Positions 17,332 to 27,559 of a stretch of 64,000 nucleotides of DNA are shown here, piece by piece. Under the pieces are notes generated by a model. That model saw only the letters and a program-made list of their open reading frames with translations, was not told the origin of the DNA and ran no database searches. The position numbers and the translations under genes are program-made. Every line of letters starts with the position of its first letter. The stretch's first letter is position 1. Location: positions 1,054,001 through 1,118,000 of the forward strand of contig CAVXFS010000005.1 of NCBI GenBank assembly GCA_963761115.1, in the 5' to 3' direction. This DNA comes from CAVXFS01 sp963761115 (lineage in GTDB: Bacteria; Pseudomonadota; Gammaproteobacteria; Burkholderiales; Gallionellaceae).

Positions 17332-18237
17332 TTAGGGGCTTTCCATCGATGAATCCCATATCAGCACACAATTCCGCCCTGCAGATTTGGCCGCATAAAG
17401 GGCCTTATCGGCGCGGTCTATGGATTTTTCAACAGGGATATCCGGCTCGAGGAGCGTCAAGCCGAAAGATGCAGTAATGCGGATGGGTTCTTTTTCGCCG
17501 ATGTCTATTTCCAACGCGGCAAGACCCTCATTGATTTTCTTTATCCGGTCAAGGCCCGGCACTAATTCGGTATATGGCATGCACAGCACGAATTCTTCCC
17601 CGCCATAGCGGAACACCTTGTCATAAGGACGGAGATGCTTGATCAGGTAGTGAACTGCTGCGGCCAACACTTTGTCACCTGCAGCATGCCCGTGAAGATC
17701 GTTGACAGCCTTGAAGTGATCCAGGTCCATCATGGCAATGTAGCAAAGCTGAGCATGCCGCTTAACCAGCTCCTGTTGTTCGCGCAAGGTAGGCAATATA
17801 CCGAAACGGTTGATCGCGCCGGTCAGGGCATCGTGGTTGAACAACGAGTTTTCCATCTCCCGCTCCAAGGCGGATATTTCAAGCCGCAGCCGTTCCAGCG
17901 CATTGGCAAAGTTGTCGAAGTCGAGAGGAGTAATCGGGTTGTCGGCATCCGCAGAGATCAGCAACAACCTGGCCATGTGATGCAAGCGCTGATGCTCCTC
18001 ACCCAGAGCGATGAAACCGGGATGTTCGCGTAGTTTTTCAGGCGCTTTGCTGTAGTACCATTGGCCGAAACGGCATTCCGTGTGGGCTTCATCGCTGGTG
18101 TCGTGCTTGTCGCCCGGCAGTCTGCACACAAGCGTGCGAACCAATGCCCCATGCCATTGCTGGTGGTTATTCAGGGACTCTTTTAGTTGTGCAATGACGC
18201 CTTGTAATTCATCGCGCGTGACTTCGTGGAGTGCCAT
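17332..18237 (-). CDS. Diguanylate cyclase with N-terminal CZB (zinc-binding) domain
   Basis: 301 residues from the ATG at 18237, chosen over an upstream one because AGGAGGGG precedes it. Residues 1-110 form a CZB domain with candidate zinc ligands H25, C55 (HTECRFGQWYY), H82 and H86 (GEEHQRLHH), the same 3-His/1-Cys pattern as E. coli DgcZ. A GGDEF domain follows with GGEEF at 212-216 and a product-inhibition RxxD (RPYD, 203-206) five residues before it. It should make cyclic-di-GMP, probably damped by zinc. This assignment of ligands is by pattern. The IS110 element lies right behind its stop codon. Confidence 0.9.
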   Translation of the reverse strand: MALHEVTRDELQGVIAQLKESLNNHQQWHGALVRTLVCRLPGDKHDTSDEAHTECRFGQWYYSKAPEKLREHPGFIALGEEHQRLHHMARLLLISADADNPITPLDFDNFANALERLRLEISALEREMENSLFNHDALTGAINRFGILPTLREQQELVKRHAQLCYIAMMDLDHFKAVNDLHGHAAGDKVLAAAVHYLIKHLRPYDKVFRYGGEEFVLCMPYTELVPGLDRIKKINEGLAALEIDIGEKEPIRITASFGLTLLEPDIPVEKSIDRADKALYAAKSAGRNCVLIWDSSMESP

Positions 18238-18509
18238 AGTTTCCCCTCCTGAATTGTTCGAATCACCCAAGCGAGGCTCGGTAACGCGAACTGAATCGCC
18301 CCCGATTCACTAAGCACTTTCCAGCCTCATAAAATCATCCTAAATGAAGGATACCTGCGAATGTCTCAAATTGGCACGGAACGGCCAACCACTTGCACAT
18401 ATTACCTTCTCCAAAGCTGCCATTCATTATTCTTTCGTTCATTTAGGTCGCGCCATATAGAACTTATTGAGCCTGGCCTCTTTAATTTCTATTTGCCGCA
18501 TCGGAGTTT

Positions 18510-19265
18510 CTACAGTTCCAGTATCCCGCCTTTGCAGGTGTGTGCCTGTTGCAGTCGTGCCAGTGTCGGCAGCAGGTTGAGCGAGGTGTCTTGCTTGAGC
18601 GCCAGGGCCTTGTCGTGCAGGTCGTCCATGTCGATGCGGACCGGATCACCGCTCGCGGCAAAGGCGATGACGTTGCCGCTGTCGCAGGAAGGGAAGGCCA
18701 GCGCGCGCTCGTCGAAGGCGGAGCGGATGCGTTCCATGCTGGGATTGAAACTTCGGGTACGGCCGAACAGGTTGACTGCCATGATGCCATTATCGCCAAG
18801 GCGGGCACGGCAGGCCAGATAGAAAGGCAAGGTATTGAGACCGCCTGCCCGGGCGTCGGCATCGAAGCCGTCGACCAGGATCAGGTCCCAGGATTTTTCG
18901 CTGGCCGTCACATATTCGACGCCGTCGCCGATCACGATGTTGAGCCGCTTTGGGTCATCCGGCAGCTTGAAGAAATGGCGTGCGGCGGCGACCACGCCAG
19001 GCTCGATCTCCACCACCGTCAGTTTCGCCAGCGGGTAGTTGCGGTACAGGAACTTGGTCAGCGACGCCGCGCCGAGGCCGATCAGCAGCACCTTGCGCGG
19101 AAAGCGCGACTCGTCGCGAAGCAGCAGACTCGCCATCATGTCGCGGGTGTAGTCGAGTTCCAGGTTCCACGGCCGCGCGATGCGCATCGCACCCTGGATC
19201 CAGTCGGAACCGAAATGCAGCGTGCGCACGCCGGCTTCTTCGCGGATGTCTATCGGGTAGGTCAT
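18510..19265 (-). CDS. Spermidine synthase-like protein (SAM-dependent transferase fold)
   Basis: About 251 residues with a Rossmann methyltransferase/aminopropyltransferase fold: VLLIGLGAASLTKFLYRNYP (cofactor loop), LTVVEIEPGVVAAARHFF, then IVIGDGVEYV and WDLILVDGFDADARAGGLNT. True spermidine synthases have a GGGDG loop and a proton-accepting Asp in a DSSDP-like box. Here the loop is GLGAAS, so the substrate may differ. The open frame continues upstream through palindromic repeat sequence; the sensible start is the ATG at 19265, although its ribosome site is poor, and the ATG at 19310 is possible. No polyamine genes are adjacent. Confidence 0.7.
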   Translation of the reverse strand: MTYPIDIREEAGVRTLHFGSDWIQGAMRIARPWNLELDYTRDMMASLLLRDESRFPRKVLLIGLGAASLTKFLYRNYPLAKLTVVEIEPGVVAAARHFFKLPDDPKRLNIVIGDGVEYVTASEKSWDLILVDGFDADARAGGLNTLPFYLACRARLGDNGIMAVNLFGRTRSFNPSMERIRSAFDERALAFPSCDSGNVIAFAASGDPVRIDMDDLHDKALALKQDTSLNLLPTLARLQQAHTCKGGILEL

Positions 19266-19347
19266 GGTGTCTGGTTCTGGCGATATCGAATCGGGGGCAT
19301 TATGCACCATGGTAGCAAGCTGTATCCTGCGAGGTGGTTCTGCTCTG

Positions 19348-19532
19348 CCCCCTCGCAAGCTCTCCCCCTGGCAGGGGGAGGGCTGGGTAACCAATGACTT
19401 GGTTGTCGTTGTTTGACAGGCTAGGCAGATGGCTAGTAGTTTCATCAGAGGGGGTTGAGACTACGCATACCCGCTGGTCTTCTCCAGTCTCAACCCCCAT
19501 CCCAGCCTTCCCCCTGCCAGGGGGAAGGAGCG
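19348..19532. repeat. Palindromic repeat, copy A (long spacer form)
   Basis: Two inverted arms, each a CCCCCTGGCAGGGGG-type mini-hairpin plus GGGGGTTGAGAC or its complement. They flank a spacer of about 80 bases (starting GGTAACCAATGACTTGG) that recurs in copy G at 29.8 kb with five differences. It lies between nnrD and the spermidine synthase-like gene. Confidence 0.85.
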
Positions 19533-19550
19533 GGTGACAAGACTATTCAG

Positions 19551-20408
19551 CTATGAATTCATTCTCCATTGATTTGCCAGCCAGCGCGCCCAATCCGTGA
19601 CTTCCGATGCCGTCATGCCAACAGCGTAGCCTTGCTGCGCCAGCGCATCGCCCGCCGCGCCGTGCAGGTGTACCGCCAGCAGCAGCGCCTGGTCCGCTTC
19701 CAGTCCCTGCGCGATGAAGGCGGCGATCATGCCGGTCAGCACATCGCCCATGCCGGGTGCGCTCATGCCGGGGTTGCCGGTCTGGTTCACATATGTCTTG
19801 CCGCTGCGGGTGACGCAGACGCTGTCCGCGCCCTTGAGCACGACGCTGCACTGCAGTTGCTGCGCCATCCGTTGCGCGGACCCGGCCCGCGCGGCCTGCA
19901 CTTCGGCCGTGCTGGTGCCGAGCAGGCGTGCGGCTTCGGCAGGGTGGGGCGTGATGACGGTGGCAGCCTTGCGCGCGCGCAGGTCGTCCTGCAGGTCGGG
20001 ATGGCGCGCCAGCAGGTTGAGCGCGTCGGCATCGATCACCAGCGCGATGTTCAGCCTGAGCACGTCGTGCAGGAGGATCTGTGCGGCGATGGAAGTGCCC
20101 ATGCCACAACCAATTGCAAATACGTCGGGTTTGGACAGGTGCAGCAGATCCTTTGCCTGGTGCAGCATCAGTTCCGGCTGCACCTGGTCCATGATCGGCG
20201 CATCGTCCGCCAGCAGGCCGACGTGCACGCAGCCCGCACCCAGCTTGAGCGCGGCACGCGCTGCCAGCAGCGGCGCGCCGACCATGCCGGTGGCGCCGCC
20301 GATCACCAGTACCGCGCCGAACATGCCCTTGTGGCTGTCGTGCGGGCGCGGTTTCAGGAACGCGGCGACCTGCTTCTGTTTGATGAATACAGGCTTTGCG
20401 GTGGACAT
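19551..20408 (-). CDS. nnrD: ADP-dependent NAD(P)H-hydrate dehydratase
   Basis: About 285 residues of the ribokinase-like NnrD/CARKD fold. It has SHKGMFGAVLVIGGATGMVGA (nucleotide end), an Ala/Leu-rich helix LLAARAALKLGAGCVHVG, ATVITPHPAEAARLLG, VVLKGADSVCV, and the catalytic-anion-hole box GNPGMSAPGMGDVLTGMIAA. The enzyme repairs hydrated NAD(P)H. The epimerase NnrE that often precedes it is not fused here. The start is uncertain: the ATG at 20408 fits the family start but lacks a ribosome site; an ATG 24 codons upstream is open. It is divergent from purL. Confidence 0.88.
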   Translation of the reverse strand: MSTAKPVFIKQKQVAAFLKPRPHDSHKGMFGAVLVIGGATGMVGAPLLAARAALKLGAGCVHVGLLADDAPIMDQVQPELMLHQAKDLLHLSKPDVFAIGCGMGTSIAAQILLHDVLRLNIALVIDADALNLLARHPDLQDDLRARKAATVITPHPAEAARLLGTSTAEVQAARAGSAQRMAQQLQCSVVLKGADSVCVTRSGKTYVNQTGNPGMSAPGMGDVLTGMIAAFIAQGLEADQALLLAVHLHGAAGDALAQQGYAVGMTASEVTDWARWLANQWRMNS

Positions 20409-20517
20409 GGCAAGTTCAGATATCTTCCGGTCAGGTTTGGTATTTGCAGGTTGGGCTTCCTTCGTCAGCCCAGCCTGCATTAGCAGAATGACGCCTCAGA
20501 AAGGCGGGTGCGCATAG

Positions 20518-20523
20518 TATAAT
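20518..20523 (+). promoter_or_regulatory. Candidate -10 box of purL
   Basis: A perfect TATAAT lies 35 bases before the purL ATG. No good -35 hexamer is visible at 16-18 bases. A CGCCT/AGGCG hairpin (about 20492-20506) overlaps the -35 position and might be a regulatory site. Confidence 0.35.
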
Positions 20524-20557
20524 CGCGCGTCGCCTATTTTATAACACCGTTCTCCTC

Positions 20558-23500
20558 ATGTTCCGAGTCCTTGCCGGCAAAGCAGCGCTTTCCTCCTTTC
20601 GCCTCGAAAAGCTGCGCGCCGCGCTCAAGGATGTCGTTCCCGATATTGAAGTAAAGGAAACGCGCCACTGGTACTTCGTGGCGCTAAGCGGCAAGGTGCT
20701 GTCGCCGCGCGACGCTGCTTTGCTGGACCGTTTGCTCGGACGTGATGCTGCTGCGGGCGAGCCGGACGGTGCGGCGAAGCTGCAGCGCCTGCTGGTGGTG
20801 CCGCGCCTCGGCACCATTTCGCCGTGGTCTTCCAAGGCTACCGATATCGCGCGGCATTGTGCCTTGCCGCAGGTCGAGCGTATCGAGCGTGGCGTGGCGT
20901 ATTACTTGAATTCAAAGAATGGCAAACCACTGAGCAAAGCGGAGCGCACGGCGCTGCTGCCTTTGCTGCATGACCGCATGACCGAGTCGGTGCTGACAGA
21001 TTTCAACGGCGCTGCGGAAAAGATCTTCCGGCATGGCACGCCGGTTCCGCTCAATCGTGTGGATATCCTCAAGGGCGGCAAGGCCGCGCTGGGGGCGGCC
21101 AACCGCGAACTGGGGCTGGCGCTGTCCGCCGACGAGATCGATTACCTGGTACAGAATTTCCGCAAGCTGAAACGCAACCCGACCGATGTCGAACTGATGA
21201 TGTTCGCGCAGGCCAATTCCGAACACTGCCGCCACAAGATCTTCAACGCCGACTGGATAATCGACGACGAGCAGCAGGCGATATCACTGTTCGGCATGAT
21301 CCGCAACACACACAAACTTCATCCTCAGGGGACAGTGGTGGCGTACTCCGACAATTCCTCGGTGATCGAGGGCGCGACGGTCGAGCGCTTCTATGCGCGC
21401 GCCGACGGTGGCTACGCATACAGCCGGGAATTGACGCACACGCTGATGAAGGTGGAGACGCACAATCATCCGACCGCGATCGCGCCGTTCGCAGGGGCAG
21501 CGACCGGGTCGGGCGGCGAGATCCGCGACGAGGGCGCGACCGGTACCGGTTCCAAACCGAAGGCCGGGTTGACCGGATTTTCGGTTTCCAATTTGCACAT
21601 TCCCGGATTTGAACAGCCTTGGGAAGCCAATGGATACGGACGTCCCGGGCGCATTGCTTCCGCGTTGCAGATCATGCTCGACGGCCCGATCGGCGGCGCC
21701 GCCTTCAACAATGAATTCGGTCGTCCCAACCTGTGCGGCTATTTCCGCACCTTCGAGGAACGCGTCGACGGCGAGATGCGCGGCTACCACAAGCCGATCA
21801 TGCTGGCGGGCGGCGTCGGCAACATCAAGGCAGAACACACGCACAAGCATCCGCTGACAGATGGCGCGCTGCTGATCCAGCTCGGCGGCCCCGGTATGCT
21901 GATCGGCCTTGGCGGCGGCGCGGCGTCCAGCATGGATACCGGCGCGAACGCCGAGAACCTCGATTTCGATTCGGTGCAGCGCGGCAATCCCGAGATGCAG
22001 CGGCGCGCGCAGGAAGTGATCGACCGTTGCTGGGAAATGGGCGACGACAATCCGATCCTGTCCATCCACGATGTGGGGGCCGGCGGCATCTCCAATGCGC
22101 TGCCCGAACTGGTGCACGGCGGCGGCAAGGGCGGCAGTTTCGAGTTGCGCGCGGTGCCGTCCGAGGAACACGGCATGTCGCCGATGCAGATCTGGAGTAA
22201 CGAGGCGCAGGAGCGCTATGTGCTGGCGATCCCGCCGCAGCGGCTGGATGAATTCAAGGCACTGTGCGAGCGCGAGCGTTGCCCGTTCGCGGTGCTGGGT
22301 CAGGCGATAGACCAGGACCGTCTGGTCGTGCATGACTCCGAATTCGACAACGACGCGGTGGACATGCCGCTGTCGGTGTTGCTCGGCAAGCCGCCGAAGA
22401 TGACGCGCAAGGTCAAGCGCGAAAAAGTTGAATTGCCCGCGTTCGACACCAGCCGGATCGATTTGCGCGAAGCCATCGAGCGCGTGCTGCGCCTGCCGTC
22501 GGTAGCCAACAAGACCTTCCTCATCAGTATCGGCGACCGCAGCGTCGGCGGCATGACCGCGCGCGACCAGATGGTCGGGCCATGGCAGGTGCCGGTGGCG
22601 GATGTGGCGGTGTCGCTGATGGGATTCAATACGTACCGTGGCGAAGCGTTCGCGCTGGGCGAACGCACGCCGATCGCCGTGATCAACGGGCCGGCCTCCG
22701 GTCGCATGGCGGTCGGCGAGGCGCTCACCAACATCGCCGCCGCGCGCATCGACAAAATCGGCGACATCAAGCTTTCCGCCAACTGGATGGCCGCCGCCGG
22801 ACACCATGGCGAAGATGCAGCGCTGTTCGACACGGTCAAAGCTGTCGGCATGGAATTGTGTCCGCAGCTTGGCATCAGCATCCCGGTCGGCAAGGACTCG
22901 ATGTCGATGAAGACTTCGTGGACCGAACCAGTAACCACGTCCCTTCCCCCTGGCAGTGGGGGAGAGCGAAGCGAGGGGGCAACTAGGATGGGGGTTGAGA
23001 CGTTGAATACTAGCAAAGTCTCAACCCCCTCCCCAGCCCTCCCCCTGCCAGGGGGAGGGAGTAAAACCGATGGGGGAGGGAGCGCAACAATGGTGCGCAA
23101 GGAAGTCACCGCTCCGCTGTCCCTGATCGTCACCGCCTTCGCCCCCTGCACCGATGCGCGCGCCACGCTTACGCCGCAACTGGCCGCTGATCTTGACAGC
23201 GTGATCCTGCTGATCGATCTCGGCCTCGGCAAGGATCGCCTCGGCGGTTCGGCGTTGGCGCAGGTGTATAAACAGGTCGGCAATATCGCGCCGGATGTGG
23301 ACGATCCGCGCCGGCTGAAAACTTTCTTCCAGCTGATCCAGCGCTTCAATGCGGACGGCAAGTTGCTCGCCTACCATGATCGCTCCGACGGCGGCATGCT
23401 GGTGGCGCTGCTCGAGATGGCGTTCGCATCGCACATCGGGTTGAATATCAGCCTTAACGAAACGGGCCGCGATGACATCAGTTCATTGTTCACCGAAGAG

Positions 23501-24700
23501 CTTGGTGCTCTGGTGCAGGTGCGCAACGCCGACCTGTCCGGATTCCTGCAGCAATGCTATGAAGCAGGCATGGTGGAAACCCATCCGGTCGCGAGATTGA
23601 ACACCAGCGGCGAGATCGTGATCGCAACCTACGGCAAGGAGTTGTACCGCGAAAATGCGATCACGCTGCAACGCATCTGGTCGGAGACGACCTGGCGAAT
23701 GCAGCAACTGCGCGACAACCCTGACTGCGCGCAACAGGAATTCGACCGTATCCTGGATGCTGCTGACCCGGGGTTGCATGTGCAGCTGACATATGACCCG
23801 AACGATGACTATGACCAGTTCCTTCCCCCTGGCAGGGGGAAGGGTAGGATGGGGGTTGAGACGCTGAATACCAGCAAAGTCTCAACCCCCTCCCCAGCCC
23901 TCCCCCTGCCAGGGGGAGGGAGCATTGTCATTCGCCCAAGCATCGCCATCCTGCGCGAACAGGGCGTCAACGGTCACATCGAAATGGCAGCCGCATTCGA
24001 CCGTGCCGGCTTCTCCGCCATCGATGTGCACATGAGCGACATCATCGCGGGCCGCGTCAAACTGACCGACTTCAAGGGGATGGCTGCCTGCGGCGGTTTC
24101 TCCTACGGCGACGTGCTGGGTGCGGGCGAGGGCTGGGCCAAGTCCATCCTGTTCAACCCGAGGGCGCGCGACGAATTCGAGGCGTTCTTCCAGCGTGACG
24201 ATACATTCGCATTGGGCGTGTGCAATGGCTGCCAGATGATGAGCAACCTGCATGAGATCATTCCGGGCGCATCAAACTGGGCACACTTTGCGCGCAACCT
24301 GTCCGAACAATTCGAGGCGCGCTTCGTGATGGTGGAAGTGCAGCAATCGCCGTCGATCCTGTTCGACGGCATGGCCGGCAGTCGCATGCCTATCGTTGTT
24401 GCGCACGGCGAAGGTTATGCGGATCTGGGCAAGGTTAAAAACCTCAAGGCCGCACAGGCGCTGGTCACGCTGCGCTATATCGACAACACCGGCAAGCCCA
24501 CCGAAACCTATCCGCTCAATCCGAACGGCTCGCCGCAAGGTATCACCGGCCTGACCACGCCGGACGGTCGCTTCAGCATCATGATGCCGCATCCCGAGCG
24601 CGTGTTTCGCGCCGTGCAGAATTCCTGGTACCCGCGCGAGTGGCAAGAGAACGGCGCTTGGTTGCGGATGTTCCAGAATGCGCGGAAGTGGGTGGGGTAA
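20558..24700 (+). CDS. purL: Phosphoribosylformylglycinamidine synthase with two repeat-derived inserts
   Basis: 1380 residues, about 85 more than the roughly 1295 of E. coli PurL. It makes FGAM from FGAR with glutamine as nitrogen donor. Landmarks: PTDVELMMFAQANSEHCRHK, the ATP-binding MKVETHNHPTAI, EIRDEGATG, a second ATP region SDGGMLVALLEMAF, and the C-terminal class I amidotransferase with the nucleophile in GVCNGCQMMSN and the His-Glu part in MMPHPERV. The additional length falls at about residues 793-845 and 1088-1125, where two palindromic repeats lie in frame and share 25 residues beginning MGVETLNTSK. Insert 1 sits after KDSMSMKTSW; insert 2 lies in the linker before the amidotransferase domain. 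The rest aligns well, so the enzyme is likely functional. Confidence 0.97.
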   Translation: MFRVLAGKAALSSFRLEKLRAALKDVVPDIEVKETRHWYFVALSGKVLSPRDAALLDRLLGRDAAAGEPDGAAKLQRLLVVPRLGTISPWSSKATDIARHCALPQVERIERGVAYYLNSKNGKPLSKAERTALLPLLHDRMTESVLTDFNGAAEKIFRHGTPVPLNRVDILKGGKAALGAANRELGLALSADEIDYLVQNFRKLKRNPTDVELMMFAQANSEHCRHKIFNADWIIDDEQQAISLFGMIRNTHKLHPQGTVVAYSDNSSVIEGATVERFYARADGGYAYSRELTHTLMKVETHNHPTAIAPFAGAATGSGGEIRDEGATGTGSKPKAGLTGFSVSNLHIPGFEQPWEANGYGRPGRIASALQIMLDGPIGGAAFNNEFGRPNLCGYFRTFEERVDGEMRGYHKPIMLAGGVGNIKAEHTHKHPLTDGALLIQLGGPGMLIGLGGGAASSMDTGANAENLDFDSVQRGNPEMQRRAQEVIDRCWEMGDDNPILSIHDVGAGGISNALPELVHGGGKGGSFELRAVPSEEHGMSPMQIWSNEAQERYVLAIPPQRLDEFKALCERERCPFAVLGQAIDQDRLVVHDSEFDNDAVDMPLSVLLGKPPKMTRKVKREKVELPAFDTSRIDLREAIERVLRLPSVANKTFLISIGDRSVGGMTARDQMVGPWQVPVADVAVSLMGFNTYRGEAFALGERTPIAVINGPASGRMAVGEALTNIAAARIDKIGDIKLSANWMAAAGHHGEDAALFDTVKAVGMELCPQLGISIPVGKDSMSMKTSWTEPVTTSLPPGSGGERSEGATRMGVETLNTSKVSTPSPALPLPGGGSKTDGGGSATMVRKEVTAPLSLIVTAFAPCTDARATLTPQLAADLDSVILLIDLGLGKDRLGGSALAQVYKQVGNIAPDVDDPRRLKTFFQLIQRFNADGKLLAYHDRSDGGMLVALLEMAFASHIGLNISLNETGRDDISSLFTEELGALVQVRNADLSGFLQQCYEAGMVETHPVARLNTSGEIVIATYGKELYRENAITLQRIWSETTWRMQQLRDNPDCAQQEFDRILDAADPGLHVQLTYDPNDDYDQFLPPGRGKGRMGVETLNTSKVSTPSPALPLPGGGSIVIRPSIAILREQGVNGHIEMAAAFDRAGFSAIDVHMSDIIAGRVKLTDFKGMAACGGFSYGDVLGAGEGWAKSILFNPRARDEFEAFFQRDDTFALGVCNGCQMMSNLHEIIPGASNWAHFARNLSEQFEARFVMVEVQQSPSILFDGMAGSRMPIVVAHGEGYADLGKVKNLKAAQALVTLRYIDNTGKPTETYPLNPNGSPQGITGLTTPDGRFSIMMPHPERVFRAVQNSWYPREWQENGAWLRMFQNARKWVG
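22941..23062. repeat. Palindromic repeat, copy B, inside purL
   Basis: The repeat is translated in frame with purL. It has the left mini-hairpin with the GAGCGAAGCGAGGGGGC module, then GGGGGTTGAGAC, a 16-base spacer, GTCTCAACCCCC, and the right mini-hairpin CCCCCTGCCAGGGGG. The 77 bases from AGGATGGGGG to the end differ from copy C at two positions, and both changes are synonymous. A further partial unit (GATGGGGGAGGGAGCG) follows to about 23088. Confidence 0.95.
23821..23921. repeat. Palindromic repeat, copy C, inside purL
   Basis: A 101-base element read in frame, entering as PPGRGKGR and then the shared peptide that begins MGVETLNTSK and ends LPLPGGGS. It occupies the linker between the synthetase and glutamine amidotransferase domains, so it should be tolerated as a surface loop. 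Confidence 0.95.
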
Positions 24701-24704
24701 TAGC

Positions 24705-24841
24705 CCCCTCCCCCTTGCAGGGGGAGGGCTGGGGTGGGGGTAGAGATTATGCATTTTCACTGCTTATGGCATATTCACCGTCCTACCCCCATCCCAGTTG
24801 CCCCCTCGCTTCGCTCTCCCCCACTTAAAGGGGGAAGGAGC
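24705..24841. repeat. Palindromic repeat, copy D, behind purL
   Basis: Begins four bases after the purL stop. It has CCCCCTTGCAGGGGG, then GGGGTGGGGGTAGAGA, a spacer of about 50 bases, CTACCCCCATCCCAG, the CCCCCTCGCTTCGCTCTCCCCC module and a closing GGGGGAAGG. Hairpins here may also help end purL transcription. Confidence 0.85.
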
Positions 24842-24909
24842 GAAACCCGCTACCTTTCCGAAAGCAGTGGCGTATTCCAGGTGTCAACCCGGCATGGGAT
24901 CCATAAATG

Positions 24910-24936
24910 AAAAAGGCGACAATCAGTCGCCTTTTT
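24910..24936. terminator. Bidirectional terminator between purL and a lipoprotein gene
   Basis: A perfect 11-bp stem (AAAAAGGCGAC / GTCGCCTTTTT) with a 5-base loop has A- and T-runs on opposite sides, so it can act on both strands. It sits 21 bases from the stop of the minus-strand lipoprotein gene and about 210 bases past purL. Confidence 0.85.
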
Positions 24937-24956
24937 CATGTCCAGCCCGTTACAGC

Positions 24957-25253
24957 TTAACGTCTATAGCCTCTGTCACCGTGATCGCCGCCGTCCCTGC
25001 GCCTGATCTCTCTGGGGTAGCGATCCCTGGGCAAGTCTCTCCACGGACCCGATCTTGAATTTGAGTAGCTCCAGCGATTGTTATTGTAGTAATAGTAAAA
25101 GCCGCCGTTATAGTAATAGGGATCCGCACCCAACTCCACAACCCCCGGCAACGCCGGCGCCACGACCATTCCAGGACCGTATCTCGAGGGTCCGACGTAG
25201 CACGCGGTGAGCAGTAGCGCCACAAGCGGCATGACAATCAGCAATTTTTTCAT
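24957..25253 (-). CDS. Small lipoprotein, Tyr/Asn-rich, function unknown
   Basis: 98 residues. MKKLLIVMPLVALLLTAC is a textbook lipoprotein signal with lipobox LTAC (cysteine 18 lipidated). The mature part contains PYYYNGGFYYYYNNNRWSYS, then a highly charged tail rich in Arg, Asp and Gly. Proteins of this kind (short, YYY/NNN-rich with an R/D tail) are common in proteobacteria and have no known role. The start at 25253 is supported by AAAAGGAGAAC. It is monocistronic, convergent with purL. Confidence 0.7.
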   Translation of the reverse strand: MKKLLIVMPLVALLLTACYVGPSRYGPGMVVAPALPGVVELGADPYYYNGGFYYYYNNNRWSYSNSRSGPWRDLPRDRYPREIRRRDGGDHGDRGYRR

Positions 25254-25527
25254 GTCTGTTCTCCTTTTAATCGAGTCGGCCATCAAGCCGTGATGCCAGC
25301 CGATATTATGCGACCTCTATTGACCAGAGTACCCATTGGTGGGCTGAAGTGCCGCTTCCTCATCGGAAATAATGGAGCAACCCATTCAACGGACATGGAA
25401 CGGCAGGCATCTCCAGAACGGAATACACTCCGTCCAGAAGATTCTACTCCTAACCCATGCGCGAATGGCGTTTATTCCGGCGCCCATTTCAAGCGAGGCA
25501 CTCGCACCCCTCTGTTATCATTGCAAC

Positions 25528-27381
<1,854 letters not shown>

Positions 27382-27429
27382 GGCGGTGGATGAAAGCGGG
27401 CATTCAATCGCACGCACAGTGTTACGCTT

Positions 27430-27534
27430 CCACCCCCATCCCAACCTTCCCCCTTACAGGGGGAAGGAGTGGAGATGACTCTAAATTAACCACGTCCCCT
27501 CCCCCATGAGGGGGAGGGTTAGGGTGGGGGTGGG
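27430..27534. repeat. Palindromic repeat, copy E (arms in opposite order)
   Basis: Two units arranged with their CACCCCCATCCCAACC and GGTTAGGGTGGGGGTG ends outward, the reverse of copies B and C. It lies between the ABC-F gene and the heme/SUMF1 gene. The two arrangements resemble head-to-head and tail-to-tail REP pairs. Confidence 0.85.
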
Positions 27535-27559
27535 CGGTGAATAATCAAATTTTTTTCGT

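Noticed and set aside
18510..19265. Calling this gene speE (spermidine synthase)
   Set aside because: The fold fits, but the GGGDG cofactor loop is replaced by GLGAAS and no polyamine genes adjoin, so only a family-level call is justified.
21284..22807. 507-codon minus-strand frame inside purL
   Set aside because: Antisense to conserved PurL sequence, rich in Arg, His and Gln as such shadows are, and no ribosome site or domain.
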